Assembly (NCBI GenBank): GCA_900549995.1
Contig: URQQ01000088.1
Coordinates: 1-15,985 of the forward strand
Direction: 5' to 3'
Source: an uncultured Lachnospiraceae bacterium
GTDB taxonomy: Bacteria > Bacillota > Clostridia > Lachnospirales > Lachnospiraceae
Length of the DNA stretch: 15,985 bases
How positions within the stretch are numbered: the first letter of the stretch is position 1; the number at the start of each line of letters is the position of its first letter. The translations under genes were made by a program, and so were the position numbers. Below, piece after piece: positions 4,296-12,350 of this stretch. The notes under the pieces were generated by a model, which saw only the letters and a list, made by a program, of their open reading frames with translations, was not told the DNA's origin and searched no databases.

Positions 4296-6212
4296 ATGAA
4301 ACAATTAACGAAACTGATACCCGCACTGCTGATTTCCATATCACTTTGTATCCCCGCTGCCTTTGCCATTTTCTACTATACACAGCCGATGGAAGATGTA
4401 TCTTATGATCTTTCTGTTCTCCCAGATGATGGACAGGAATGGGCAGGCAATCACGGATGGACATTTTTTACTGATGAGTCCGGAAATGTGACGGAACTGA
4501 CGCCCGATGGCAGTGGCGGCTATCTCGGCTCTTCTTACGCCGGACAAACATTTTACTATTCCCGTATCTTGACAGAAAAACTGGACAGCCCTACGCTGCA
4601 GATCGGTGTAGTCAACCGGACTGTCAGCGTTTTCCTGGATGGAGAAATGATCTACACCGACTGCCCGGACCTTGACAACCGGATTGGTTACCTTACACTC
4701 CCCATGCTGGAGTATGACCGGGAAGACCCTGTCACAGTTTCTCTTCCTCCGGATTGCCTTGGAAAGACGCTCACCATCGCTCAATCAGGCGGTTCTTTAT
4801 CAGAAAAGCAGGAAGATACAGTAACTGTTTATCCATGTGATATAACACTTTCCTGCGGATACTCATACGAAAGCGGATTGATCGCCTCCACAACAAAGAC
4901 GATTCTTCCCGCTGTTCTTATGTTTGCCCTGGAACTCTTCCTGCTGGCCGCCTTTCTCTGGAATGCTGCCGCCGGAATATTTTCTCCCGGACTTCCCGTG
5001 TTTGCACTGGCAGTCTTCTTCCAGATGTGCAGCATACTATCTCAGGCAGATTTCTTTTATCAATATTTCGGTGCGCCGGCCATTGATCCCATATGGCTGT
5101 GTTTCCACCTGTCTGTGGCCGTACTGCTTTTATTTCTCACTTTTTATGCAAAAGGACTCCGCCCGCTGTATGCCACCGTTTCTGCTATACAATGGCTTGG
5201 CACTATTCTCTACTTGATCATCATGCCATCCAGTATATTTCCAGAACACGGCAGCCAGTACATTTTCTTCATGAATTTACCACAGATAACAGGATTCTTA
5301 GCGTTGTCAACGGTACTGATTGGTTCTTTCTTTCTCTGGAAAAAGGGCAATCGGTTCTTCCGCCATCTGGCACAGACCGCCCTTGTCCTCACAGCCTGCT
5401 ATGTGCTGTTCCTGGCGGCCAGTATTCCCCTTCTTCCAGAATATGCCGTCGGTACCTTTTCAAAAATCAAAGGTGATGCCAGAATCCTCCTTCCGAATTT
5501 TTCTTTAAAGCTGATCTGGAACCTCTGTCTCATCTCCAGTATCGCTGCTGCCGTTATGGAATTGGTAGAACGGGAAACGCAGCGCCGCACAGAAGCTGCG
5601 GTATTGCGTATGAAGAATGAACTTGCCGTAGAAAGTTACGAAAATCTGTGCCGGCAGTCCGAAGAAGTGAGAATGATGCGCCATGACACAGTGAAGCATT
5701 ATTCATTCCTCCGCTCCATGGCAAAGGAGACACCGGAACAGGTAGCCAATTATCTGGACGATCTGATCGGACAGGCGGAAAATGTGCGCCCAGTGGTTTC
5801 AAGCCGTAACCAGACACTGAATATCCTGTTGAACGGCAAACTAAACACTGCCTCTTCCAAGAATATTTCTGTGGAAATTGTCCGCTCTGACGCGCCAGAG
5901 AAGCTGCCGCTTACTGATACAGAACTCTGCTGCCTTGTAATGAATATTCTGGATAACGCGATTAATGCCGCCTCCCGTACGGGACACGGCAATGCTTATA
6001 TCGAACTGGATTTCCACTGTAAAGACCAGCTTTTTGTCTTCACCTGTAAAAATTCCATGCCGGATAGTTCCGGAAATAAAAAAACACCCACGCCGGGACA
6101 CGGCTATGGGCTGAAAATTATCCGGCAGATCATGAGCCGGTGGGGAGATAATATGCTCTCTTTAAACCAGTCGGGAACTACCTATACTGTTACTTTTGTA
6201 CTTCCTATTTAG
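4296..6212 (+). CDS. Membrane sensor histidine kinase, GHKL/AgrC-like, with extracellular domain and 7TM-type core
   Basis: This 638-residue sensor kinase starts with a signal-anchor helix (about 5-28). A roughly 160-residue extracytoplasmic region follows, then about seven hydrophobic helices (about 200-430), in a layout like 7TMR-DISM sensors. A short coiled linker leads to the kinase. The phospho-acceptor is His463 in MRHDTVKHY, the AgrC/HPK10 style motif, not the HisKA type. The ATPase has its N box at 'ILDNAINAA' (Asn554) and G box at 'GHGYGLKII' (about 601-609). GGAGG lies 8 bases before the ATG. The likely partner is the LytTR regulator encoded convergently with a 4-bp overlap at the stop codons. 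The signal is unknown. The large outer domain suggests a small-molecule or carbohydrate ligand more than a short autoinducing peptide, and there is no agrB/agrD nearby. Confidence 0.9.
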   Translation: MKQLTKLIPALLISISLCIPAAFAIFYYTQPMEDVSYDLSVLPDDGQEWAGNHGWTFFTDESGNVTELTPDGSGGYLGSSYAGQTFYYSRILTEKLDSPTLQIGVVNRTVSVFLDGEMIYTDCPDLDNRIGYLTLPMLEYDREDPVTVSLPPDCLGKTLTIAQSGGSLSEKQEDTVTVYPCDITLSCGYSYESGLIASTTKTILPAVLMFALELFLLAAFLWNAAAGIFSPGLPVFALAVFFQMCSILSQADFFYQYFGAPAIDPIWLCFHLSVAVLLLFLTFYAKGLRPLYATVSAIQWLGTILYLIIMPSSIFPEHGSQYIFFMNLPQITGFLALSTVLIGSFFLWKKGNRFFRHLAQTALVLTACYVLFLAASIPLLPEYAVGTFSKIKGDARILLPNFSLKLIWNLCLISSIAAAVMELVERETQRRTEAAVLRMKNELAVESYENLCRQSEEVRMMRHDTVKHYSFLRSMAKETPEQVANYLDDLIGQAENVRPVVSSRNQTLNILLNGKLNTASSKNISVEIVRSDAPEKLPLTDTELCCLVMNILDNAINAASRTGHGNAYIELDFHCKDQLFVFTCKNSMPDSSGNKKTPTPGHGYGLKIIRQIMSRWGDNMLSLNQSGTTYTVTFVLPI

Positions 6213-6922
6213 TGATTCAAATAGTCAAAAAAAATCTGCCGTACTTCTTTCACGCGATGCTTGCTGACAGGAATCCTCCTGCCATCTGTCAGTTCCATAA
6301 AAGAAGTACGGAAGGTTCTCACACACCGGCAGTTCACTAAGAAACTTTGGTGGCACCGGACAAATCCCTGTCCTTCCAGAAGTTCTTCCATCTCAGTAAT
6401 TGAACAGCTGGCATTCCATTCTTCTTTTTCCATCCTGATCTTGCTTTTCCTTCCATCGATCTCAACGTAATAAATATCCTTTGGTGATACCTTTCTCATA
6501 CTCCCGTCCACCGGCAGAAGAAGCTCCCTGTTTTTTTGGAACTTCTCATAACAGAACGAGACTGCTTCCTTCAGTTTTCTTTCCTTTAATGGCTTTGCCA
6601 GATAACGTACAGCATTTACCTCATATCCCTGCAGTGCCATTTCCCGGTTACAGGAGATAAATACAATAGATGCCTTTTCTTCCTGTCTGCGAAGCACTCT
6701 CGCAAGCTCCATACCGTCCAGTTCCGGCATCAGTACATCGATCAGTAAAAGATGATACTTTCTGCCGTTCTGTACCTCATCTAACAACTCTTTTGCGCTT
6801 CCAAAACAAGATATCGCTGCGCTGACCTGCTCCTCTCTGCAGATTTCCCTGGTCATCTCTGCAATTTCATTTAAATCTGCCTGCTCGTCATCACACACAG
6901 CTATGTAAAATTGATTTTTCAC
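6209..6922 (-). CDS. LytTR-family response regulator paired with the convergent kinase
   Basis: This is a response regulator of 237 residues. The receiver domain (1-125) has 'CDDE' (10-13), phospho-acceptor Asp62 in LLIDVLMP and Lys110 in LAKPL. The LytTR DNA-binding domain spans about 138-235 ('IYYVEIDGRKSKI', 'FVRCHQSFLVN', 'RRIPVSKHRVKEVR'). The start is GTG at 6922, preceded by AAGGGGG. An upstream ATG-free leader and the extended -10 at 6960-6968 support this. It is transcribed toward the kinase gene, and their stop codons overlap (TAG 6210-6212, TAA on the other strand 6209-6211). Regulator and kinase are therefore not co-transcribed, which is unusual for a two-component pair. Its best candidate targets are the boxes at 4182-4214. 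Confidence 0.92.
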   Translation of the reverse strand: MKNQFYIAVCDDEQADLNEIAEMTREICREEQVSAAISCFGSAKELLDEVQNGRKYHLLLIDVLMPELDGMELARVLRRQEEKASIVFISCNREMALQGYEVNAVRYLAKPLKERKLKEAVSFCYEKFQKNRELLLPVDGSMRKVSPKDIYYVEIDGRKSKIRMEKEEWNASCSITEMEELLEGQGFVRCHQSFLVNCRCVRTFRTSFMELTDGRRIPVSKHRVKEVRQIFFDYLNH

Positions 6923-6959
6923 AAGACACTACCCCCTTACTTTTTATTTGTTGCGGATT

Positions 6960-6968
6960 ATTATATCA
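6960..6968 (-). promoter_or_regulatory. Extended -10 promoter for the response regulator
   Basis: The minus strand reads TGATATAAT, a perfect TATAAT with the TGn extension and a weak -35 (AGTGAG) at 17 bases. It lies about 30 bases upstream of the ribosome site for GTG 6922. Confidence 0.55.
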
Positions 6969-7566
6969 TTCCTCATGTCCGGCTCACTCCATCTATCATA
7001 CTTTCTGCTCTTTCCTTGAAATAAGGACAGTAGTTTTTTTATACATTTGTATTTTTTGTGGTCATGACACAACTTTAAGCATAACATCAATGAACTGACA
7101 TGCTAAGTCTATCACGTTTGTTTTTATTCAACAACTACATATCTGATTTTTTCCCAACTACCATCAATGCTCTCTATTCCATTATTCTGTCCTAAGTACT
7201 GCCGCCAGATAGACCAAAAAGGAAACAATCGGATGTTCTTGTTTCCGATTGTTTCCTTACATATATCCCTATCTGTTGACATTCCAAGCATCTGGTTATC
7301 TTTACACCCCTCTTCTCCAAAGTTTTTCTAACACCTGGAAGCAGGAATCTACTTTATACCACCTTATACATCACGTTTACAGTATATTTCTATCCAATTC
7401 CAAATTGTTTCCGAAGAGCTGCTTTTTATGAGGAATCTTATTCGCTTGCTACAAAATAAACCACCAAGCTGGTATGTCTATTTTACATCAGTTTAAAAGC
7501 TTACACAAACTATGGGATACTCCTAAATTAACTGTTTCTTCTATCTGGTATTCATATATTAATTAC
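6969..7566. other. Gene-poor stretch between response regulator and CRISPR array
   Basis: I see no convincing gene in these roughly 600 AT-rich bases. A 60-codon plus-strand frame at 7249-7431 has no ribosome site, overlaps the terminator hairpin and has unremarkable composition. Apart from the hairpin at 7219-7258, no repeat or promoter stands out. The part from 7259 to 7566 would be the trailer of the CRISPR transcript and shows no further repeats that I can recognise. Confidence 0.6.
7219..7258 (-). terminator. Strong intrinsic terminator for leftward transcripts (CRISPR transcript)
   Basis: A perfect 15-bp stem, AAGGAAACAATCGGA (7219-7233) with its complement at 7244-7258, surrounds a 10-base loop. 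On the minus strand the stem is followed by a T-rich tract (TTTTTGG). The plus strand has no T run after it. It would stop transcription coming from the CRISPR array, about 310 bases past the decayed terminal repeat, and shield the response regulator from read-through. Confidence 0.8.
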
Positions 7567-8061
7567 ATTTCAATCTACACTTCCACATAGGAAATGACCG
7601 CAAGTTTTTCCTTCTCAGCATCCATATTTCCGTTTCAATCCACACTCCCATATAGGAAGTGACGAATGGTGTGCTTGATATTGGTACGACTGTAGAGTTT
7701 CAATCCACACTCCCATATAGGAAGTGACTGAATACGATTTTTTGTATCATGATATGGAAGATGTTTCAATCCACACTCCCATATAGGAAGTGACGATTAT
7801 CAAGACTAATATTTTTTTGTCGTAATGCTGTTTCAATCCACACTCCCATATAGGAAGTGACATCCACAGCCGTATTCAAGGAGGCAGTATTGGGAGTTTC
7901 AATCCACACTCCCATATAGGAAGTGACTTTGACTGTTGGCTTTATGAAATGCTACATATGCGTTTCAATCCACACTCCCATATAGGAAGTGACGAGATCT
8001 TGAAAGAAGAAGATTTTGATATGCTGGATGTTTCAATCCACACTCCCATATAGGAAGTGAC
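7567..8061 (-). CRISPR. CRISPR array, 8 repeats (7 identical + 1 decayed), 7 spacers
   Basis: Identical 32-bp repeats start at 7632, 7697, 7763, 7830, 7896, 7962 and 8030. On the plus strand they begin GTTTCAATCC and end GGAAGTGAC. A decayed copy at 7567-7598 has five mismatches. Spacers are 33-36 bp and all differ. On the minus strand the repeat begins GTCACTTCC and ends ATTGAAAC, the usual crRNA 5' tag for this repeat family. The decayed repeat lies at the left end. Both facts give leftward transcription, with the leader on the right next to the cas operon. The repeat can fold (CACTTCC with GGGAGTG, one G-U pair), suitable for Cas6 processing. Such ATTGAAAC repeats are shared by type I and III systems; the neighbouring cas genes are type III-D. 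Confidence 0.97.
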
Positions 8062-8118
8062 AGCAAATATATATAATAATTCTTTTTTAAATCCTACCTT
8101 TTTGTCTCTTTCTCCTAA

Positions 8119-8147
8119 ATACTACCCTTTTTTCTTTTGAAATACAA
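8119..8147 (-). promoter_or_regulatory. Candidate leader promoter of the CRISPR array
   Basis: On the minus strand, TTGTAT (8142-8147), a 17-base spacer and TAGTAT (8119-8124), each four of six consensus bases. Transcription would start roughly 50 bases before the first repeat at 8061. The whole leader region 8062-8259 is AT-rich and has no gene. Confidence 0.4.
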
Positions 8148-8207
8148 GCCGAAAATACTATATCTTTCGATTTTCCACAACAAAATGATGTTTTCATCTA
8201 CTTTATA

Positions 8208-8254
8208 AGGTGCGAATCTCCCAGAGAATTTATGTTCACTTGACATTCGCACCT
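8208..8254. other. Inverted repeat between cas operon and CRISPR leader
   Basis: AGGTGCGAAT (8208-8217) and its exact complement (8245-8254) form a 10-bp stem with a 27-base loop, just after the last cas stop codon at 8260. There is no T run on either side, so a simple terminator is unlikely. It may be an RNA-stability or processing hairpin at the 3' end of the cas message, or a protein-binding site in the leader. Confidence 0.5.
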
Positions 8255-8259
8255 GTCTA

Positions 8260-10302
8260 TTATCTTTTAATTGATATCAATTTATACAATGCCTTGTCCT
8301 TTTCCAGTTCTTTCTTTGCATCATCTTTGGCATCTGGTAAAACTTTAGAAAAATTATACTTATACCTGTTCTCCCCTTTATTTATTCTAAACCATTGATG
8401 AGAAGCAACTTCATTATCCCCCTGTTGCTTTTTATTCTTTATACTTTCGCCCATTGGGTACCTTACATGTGCTGGTCTTTTTATCCAGTTAGACATTATT
8501 TTTAAAGCATCTGGAATCTTTGTGCTGTCAAAACCAGACTCCCCGAAGAAACTGTCATAACTTAATTCTTCCCGCTCTCCTATAGTTATCAGGTTCCACT
8601 TTCCGGTATTCTCATCAATTTCTCGTATATGCAGACCACTAATCATAATCTGTACACTTCCGAATCCCAGTGGTTTTCCTCTCCCTATTTTATGAGCACA
8701 TTCAGGATTGCCAAAATCCAACGCCCATTTTAATTGTTCTATTTGCTTTCTATTCAACGCTTCAAAGTACACGCGGAATTGAAATGCAGGCTCCAGATCT
8801 GATTCTGTACTGGCTTTTAAAGGGCGTATTCTCTGTCTCATGGTGCTGACGTTATTCCCCTCAAACTCTTCCATTTTTACCTCACTATGCCAGTAATATT
8901 TTCGTCCTCGTAATTGAGGTAGATTTTTATTTAAGGCTACTCTTTCATTTTTTTCCCTGCCACCTGAATAAACATCATCTACACACTTATAATCGTAAGT
9001 CCAATACCCTTGTTTATGAACATCTCTATACTTTTCATGTGGCGCATATGGAGATTTCGTGTAGAATTCAACCGCACTTGGTCTCGGCTCACCCTGCTCG
9101 CATAAAACAATTGGATCTTCAAATAAAGCACTGCTATCATTCACCGGATGTACTAGTCTTGCATCTGTAATTCTAACCTTGGAACCATACGCGTACGTTT
9201 CAGGCTTTTCTGCCTTTTCCATCATTCCAAATATTTGACACGCTGGACATAATTTCTTACTATTACAAGGCTGATAACCTCCATTATTTTCCAAAAGGCT
9301 TCTTAACTTTTTCTTAAAAGCTTCTCTTCCGATACAAGCTGGGCATAGATATGTATGCCCCTGATTATCCCTTTCATAGTATACAAGATTATAGGATCCA
9401 TCTTTTTTTATATTAAATTCCTTATACCACCCCCTGTTTTGCGCTTTAGAATTCTTCTTATCATCTCTATACTCATTTAGTATTTTATTTAATAACTCAA
9501 TGTCCTCATCATAAACCTTCATAAGTGAGCTTTCTGGTATTTTTTTTACCATATAGAAAACTGCCTCACAATTTTTTTTGTTTATATATTCACCCTTATG
9601 AAGATAACCTTTTCTATAATAAGAAGATAACATTTGCTTTTCTTCACTAACATTTACATTGACTTTATATCCCTTTACCAGACCTCTTTTATCGATATCA
9701 ACCCATATTTCCTGGCCTTCCTCCCAACTATCGTATAATGTTCTGCTCACCTGGTTTTCTTTAGACTGTGCATTTTTCTGTTGCACACATAGCCTTGCTT
9801 TCCTACATGGCTCCAAATACCACCCCTTTTTCTTTTTATCCCAGTATAAAAGACCAGGTTTTTTAGCTTCTCCACACCTTCCTGATAGATCCCTGTCTCC
9901 ATCCACTGATGACATACATCCATTAAAAGCTGCCTCATATACACTTCTTACCGCACCCCTGATTTCACTTCCCGGAATCACTGGATTCGAAGGCGGTGGT
10001 GGTGGATTGTCAATATATGGTTGCACGTTTGAGTAATCTTCGTATGAGAAAAAATCATATCCTTTATATTCTTTTTTATGTCCTTCTCTCATTCCATTTT
10101 CAAATTCACTTTTTTTCAACAGCCTTACAGATGAAGAAGTGTTTGGAATAAACAAAGGAGTCAATAATCTCATACTACACTCAAAATAACCTGTATAACA
10201 GCCATCTTCTCCTGATATCTCACGCCGGCATTCTTTTCCCAGTGGTATGAAATTATAAGGGTTTACAAATCTTTCATTAAAATCTTCATATATCTTCTCC
10301 AT
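8260..10302 (-). CDS. Type III-D RAMP protein, Cas7 with large cysteine-rich insertion (TIGR03986-like)
   Basis: This 680-residue RAMP subunit of the type III-D effector should form part of the crRNA-binding backbone. The start 'FVNPYNFIPL' and the following 'LLTPLFIPN' are typical of the TIGR03986 family. The Cas7-type motif IPGSEIRGAVR is at about 109-119, after an unusual Pro5 run. A long insertion (about 130-400) includes CPAC (about 320-323), Cys346 and CPAC (about 352-355), a probable zinc site. A glycine-rich RAMP loop (KIGRGKPLGFGS) lies near residue 565. I chose ATG 10302, which has GGAGGT at 10313-10318. An in-frame ATG at 10326 would include that ribosome site in the gene. It overlaps csx19 by 17 bases, as expected for translational coupling. 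In the studied III-Dv complex the matching subunit is called Cas7-insertion; that equivalence is inferred from size, motifs and gene company. Confidence 0.85.
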   Translation of the reverse strand: MEKIYEDFNERFVNPYNFIPLGKECRREISGEDGCYTGYFECSMRLLTPLFIPNTSSSVRLLKKSEFENGMREGHKKEYKGYDFFSYEDYSNVQPYIDNPPPPPSNPVIPGSEIRGAVRSVYEAAFNGCMSSVDGDRDLSGRCGEAKKPGLLYWDKKKKGWYLEPCRKARLCVQQKNAQSKENQVSRTLYDSWEEGQEIWVDIDKRGLVKGYKVNVNVSEEKQMLSSYYRKGYLHKGEYINKKNCEAVFYMVKKIPESSLMKVYDEDIELLNKILNEYRDDKKNSKAQNRGWYKEFNIKKDGSYNLVYYERDNQGHTYLCPACIGREAFKKKLRSLLENNGGYQPCNSKKLCPACQIFGMMEKAEKPETYAYGSKVRITDARLVHPVNDSSALFEDPIVLCEQGEPRPSAVEFYTKSPYAPHEKYRDVHKQGYWTYDYKCVDDVYSGGREKNERVALNKNLPQLRGRKYYWHSEVKMEEFEGNNVSTMRQRIRPLKASTESDLEPAFQFRVYFEALNRKQIEQLKWALDFGNPECAHKIGRGKPLGFGSVQIMISGLHIREIDENTGKWNLITIGEREELSYDSFFGESGFDSTKIPDALKIMSNWIKRPAHVRYPMGESIKNKKQQGDNEVASHQWFRINKGENRYKYNFSKVLPDAKDDAKKELEKDKALYKLISIKR

Positions 10303-10915
10303 ATTTGTACCGACCTCCGTTAACATTATCCTCTTTCCACAGACAAAAATTCACCATGCGCATATCTGTCTGATATACCAATTCCGGATGATCCATGGAA
10401 GGCGCACGCAGGAACTTTCTTACACAAATAGCCGCTTCCTCTCGTTCTCTCATCTCCATGGGCACCCATATCTTTGCTCCTCTTCCAGATGTCAACAGAC
10501 TCCAGCAAAGACCTTCAACTATCTTACTCTCTTTCGCCTTCCCCCAAAGTTTCTGACGCTCATCCACAAAATATTCTTCCAATTCCACATTCTCATTTTC
10601 CCCTGATGGAATGCAGCCTCGAAACCTTCCTACCCACTGTTGTTCCAATGGCGACAGACGTAATTCCCCATATGTATTAAAAACCCGAAGCTCCTGAAGA
10701 TATTTCCACTCCAATAGACGTGGCTCTTTTTGACTGCCCAGTCTCAGTAAAAAACGATCTCCCTCAAATGAACCAAATCCAACTGCATAATCAAGAACTG
10801 CATAAATCCATGCTTTCTCCTTAAAATATTTCTTCACTAGCCCTGCTACGTCTTGTTCTGAGTTTAAAATTACTTTTTCATATCCTTCCAACAAGTTATT
10901 TTCCTGCTGTACCAT
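10286..10915 (-). CDS. csx19: Csx19-like type III-D accessory subunit
   Basis: This 209-residue protein has no catalytic motif I can recognise. Notable segments are 'WIYAVLDYAVGFGSFEGDRF' (about 43-62), where it could bind its partner, and an acidic middle part. The csx19 assignment rests on its size and its place between two RAMP genes in a type III-D operon; sequence recognition is weak. The open frame extends to 11062, but that would overlap the previous gene by 167 bases. ATG 10915 has AAGGGGGAG 4-5 bases upstream and overlaps by only 20, so it is the better start. Confidence 0.65.
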   Translation of the reverse strand: MVQQENNLLEGYEKVILNSEQDVAGLVKKYFKEKAWIYAVLDYAVGFGSFEGDRFLLRLGSQKEPRLLEWKYLQELRVFNTYGELRLSPLEQQWVGRFRGCIPSGENENVELEEYFVDERQKLWGKAKESKIVEGLCWSLLTSGRGAKIWVPMEMREREEAAICVRKFLRAPSMDHPELVYQTDMRMVNFCLWKEDNVNGGRYKYGEDI

Positions 10916-12350
10916 TTTTCTCCCCCTTACACCATAAAGCAGCGGCCTGCATATATTCACATGTCTCACTCTCACATAATGATTTTCCATCCAGGCAAAT
11001 CTCGGATTTCTGATCCTTAGGCTTTCTGAATATTCCCCTCCCGATTGCCGTCTCTCCGCCAAGCGGCAAAATACCAGACTGCAAATCTAAAATTGCCCAG
11101 AGAAGCATTCCACAGATCACTTTATGACTACTCATCTTATTACATTCATCATCCTTGCTTTTTTTCCACCGCACCCTGAACGTCACATTCCCATTAGCCC
11201 AAGGTATCTCTTCAAAAAGTGCCCCTTCCACAGTTCCTCCGGTAAATCGGTCTATGGCAACTCTGTTCATCGGTAATCCATTTCCTCCATTTACCACAAT
11301 TTCTTCAAAAATAACTCTGGAAGCCAAAAGAGTTTCCCCCTTTTCTTTCCCATCTATCCAAGTCCCGAAAAACGGTTCCAGTTTTTTTTGCGTTTCTTCC
11401 CAGCTTTGGAATTCAGCTATTCTTTTTACAATCTTTGCAATGTGGCTTCGGAAAGCACCTGCAATACTGCTTCCGGGTATCACGGCCTGCTCTCCTTTAT
11501 TTTTCACCGTCAACTGCCCATAATCCGGAAGATCCTCGCCTTTTCTAAATACTGCACTATAAGTTCTCACCAGCAACGTATAAGGAATCTCTAATGGAAC
11601 TTCTAGCAAATGTTCTGTACACAAGTTTCTCTTTTCATTGATACTATACTTACATTCAATCGTTTCCGCCTTATCAAAAGCACTATCATTATCCCAGTTC
11701 CACTCCAGCCATTCCAGATAATCATCCTGTTGTTCCATTTGAAACCTTTTCACTTTGGCACTTTCAATTATCAGCTTTCCGAAGCCTCTATTGCTTCTGG
11801 AACCTATACGAAGTTCTCCTGATAAAAACCCATGAACCCAACGCTTAACCCATAGCCTATCCCTATTGCCCACTTCTTGAATGTTGGTCTCCTTACTCAG
11901 TAAATCTTCGCGTTCAATAATTTCAATCCGCATACAGAAAGCTGCATTTCGTTCTATTACCTGTATTTCATATTTTGCCCCTGATTCTGCCGTCTTGTTT
12001 TTTCCTAGTTTTACACCATTGCGAATACTTGTTGTTGCATTGTTAAGATATGTATCATAACAAAATATCCGGCTCTGTCTATCACCTTTTGTTCCAGGAG
12101 TTCCGCCAAATGGGGTACCAAAGAGCTGATCTGACTCCTTTTCCAGCCCCAATTCCTTGTTATAAGCACGCAATGCGCCAGCGAGCGTACTGCCGGGAAT
12201 AAAGGGTACACCACGTGCATCCAGAAGAATATCTGCATCTGTTTCTTCCTGTTCTCCTGAACCTACTGACAACGGAGAGTCAAGATATCCTGTCAGTTTC
12301 ACACATAACCGTCCGCATATCTTATTGCCTGTTCTCGTATTAGACTCCAT
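10896..12350 (-). CDS. Double Cas7 RAMP protein (Csm3-like domain x2, Cas7-2x type)
   Basis: This 484-residue protein is two Csm3/Cas7 domains in one chain. Domain 1 (about 10-210) has 'SPLSVGSGEQEETDADILLD', then FIPGSTLAGALR (50-61), and a glycine-rich loop GSRSNRGFGK. Domain 2 (about 255-480) has VIPGSSIAGAFR (290-301), 'RVAIDRFTGG' (about 364-373) and GGETAIGRG near the end. Acidic residues before each IPGS motif (Asp38/Asp40 in domain 1; Asp275/Asp278 in domain 2) fall where Csm3 has its RNA-cleaving aspartate, so both sites could cut target RNA. Start choice: ATG 12350 has GAGGGG 11 bases upstream and overlaps csx10 by 11 bases; ATG 12383 is possible but has no ribosome site. A normal Cas7 is about half this length. 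Confidence 0.85.
   Translation of the reverse strand: MESNTRTGNKICGRLCVKLTGYLDSPLSVGSGEQEETDADILLDARGVPFIPGSTLAGALRAYNKELGLEKESDQLFGTPFGGTPGTKGDRQSRIFCYDTYLNNATTSIRNGVKLGKNKTAESGAKYEIQVIERNAAFCMRIEIIEREDLLSKETNIQEVGNRDRLWVKRWVHGFLSGELRIGSRSNRGFGKLIIESAKVKRFQMEQQDDYLEWLEWNWDNDSAFDKAETIECKYSINEKRNLCTEHLLEVPLEIPYTLLVRTYSAVFRKGEDLPDYGQLTVKNKGEQAVIPGSSIAGAFRSHIAKIVKRIAEFQSWEETQKKLEPFFGTWIDGKEKGETLLASRVIFEEIVVNGGNGLPMNRVAIDRFTGGTVEGALFEEIPWANGNVTFRVRWKKSKDDECNKMSSHKVICGMLLWAILDLQSGILPLGGETAIGRGIFRKPKDQKSEICLDGKSLCESETCEYMQAAALWCKGEKNGTAGK

Noticed and set aside
4296..6212. Complete agr quorum-sensing locus
   Set aside because: The kinase has a large extracellular domain and there is no agrB or agrD; only the kinase motif style and the control region resemble agr.
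7249..7431. 60-residue plus-strand frame left of the CRISPR array
   Set aside because: No ribosome site, overlaps the terminator hairpin, low-complexity hydrophobic composition and no recognisable family.
10916..11062. Longer N-terminus for csx19 starting at 11062
   Set aside because: It would overlap the double Cas7 gene by 167 bases, while ATG 10915 has a good ribosome site and a normal 20-base overlap.
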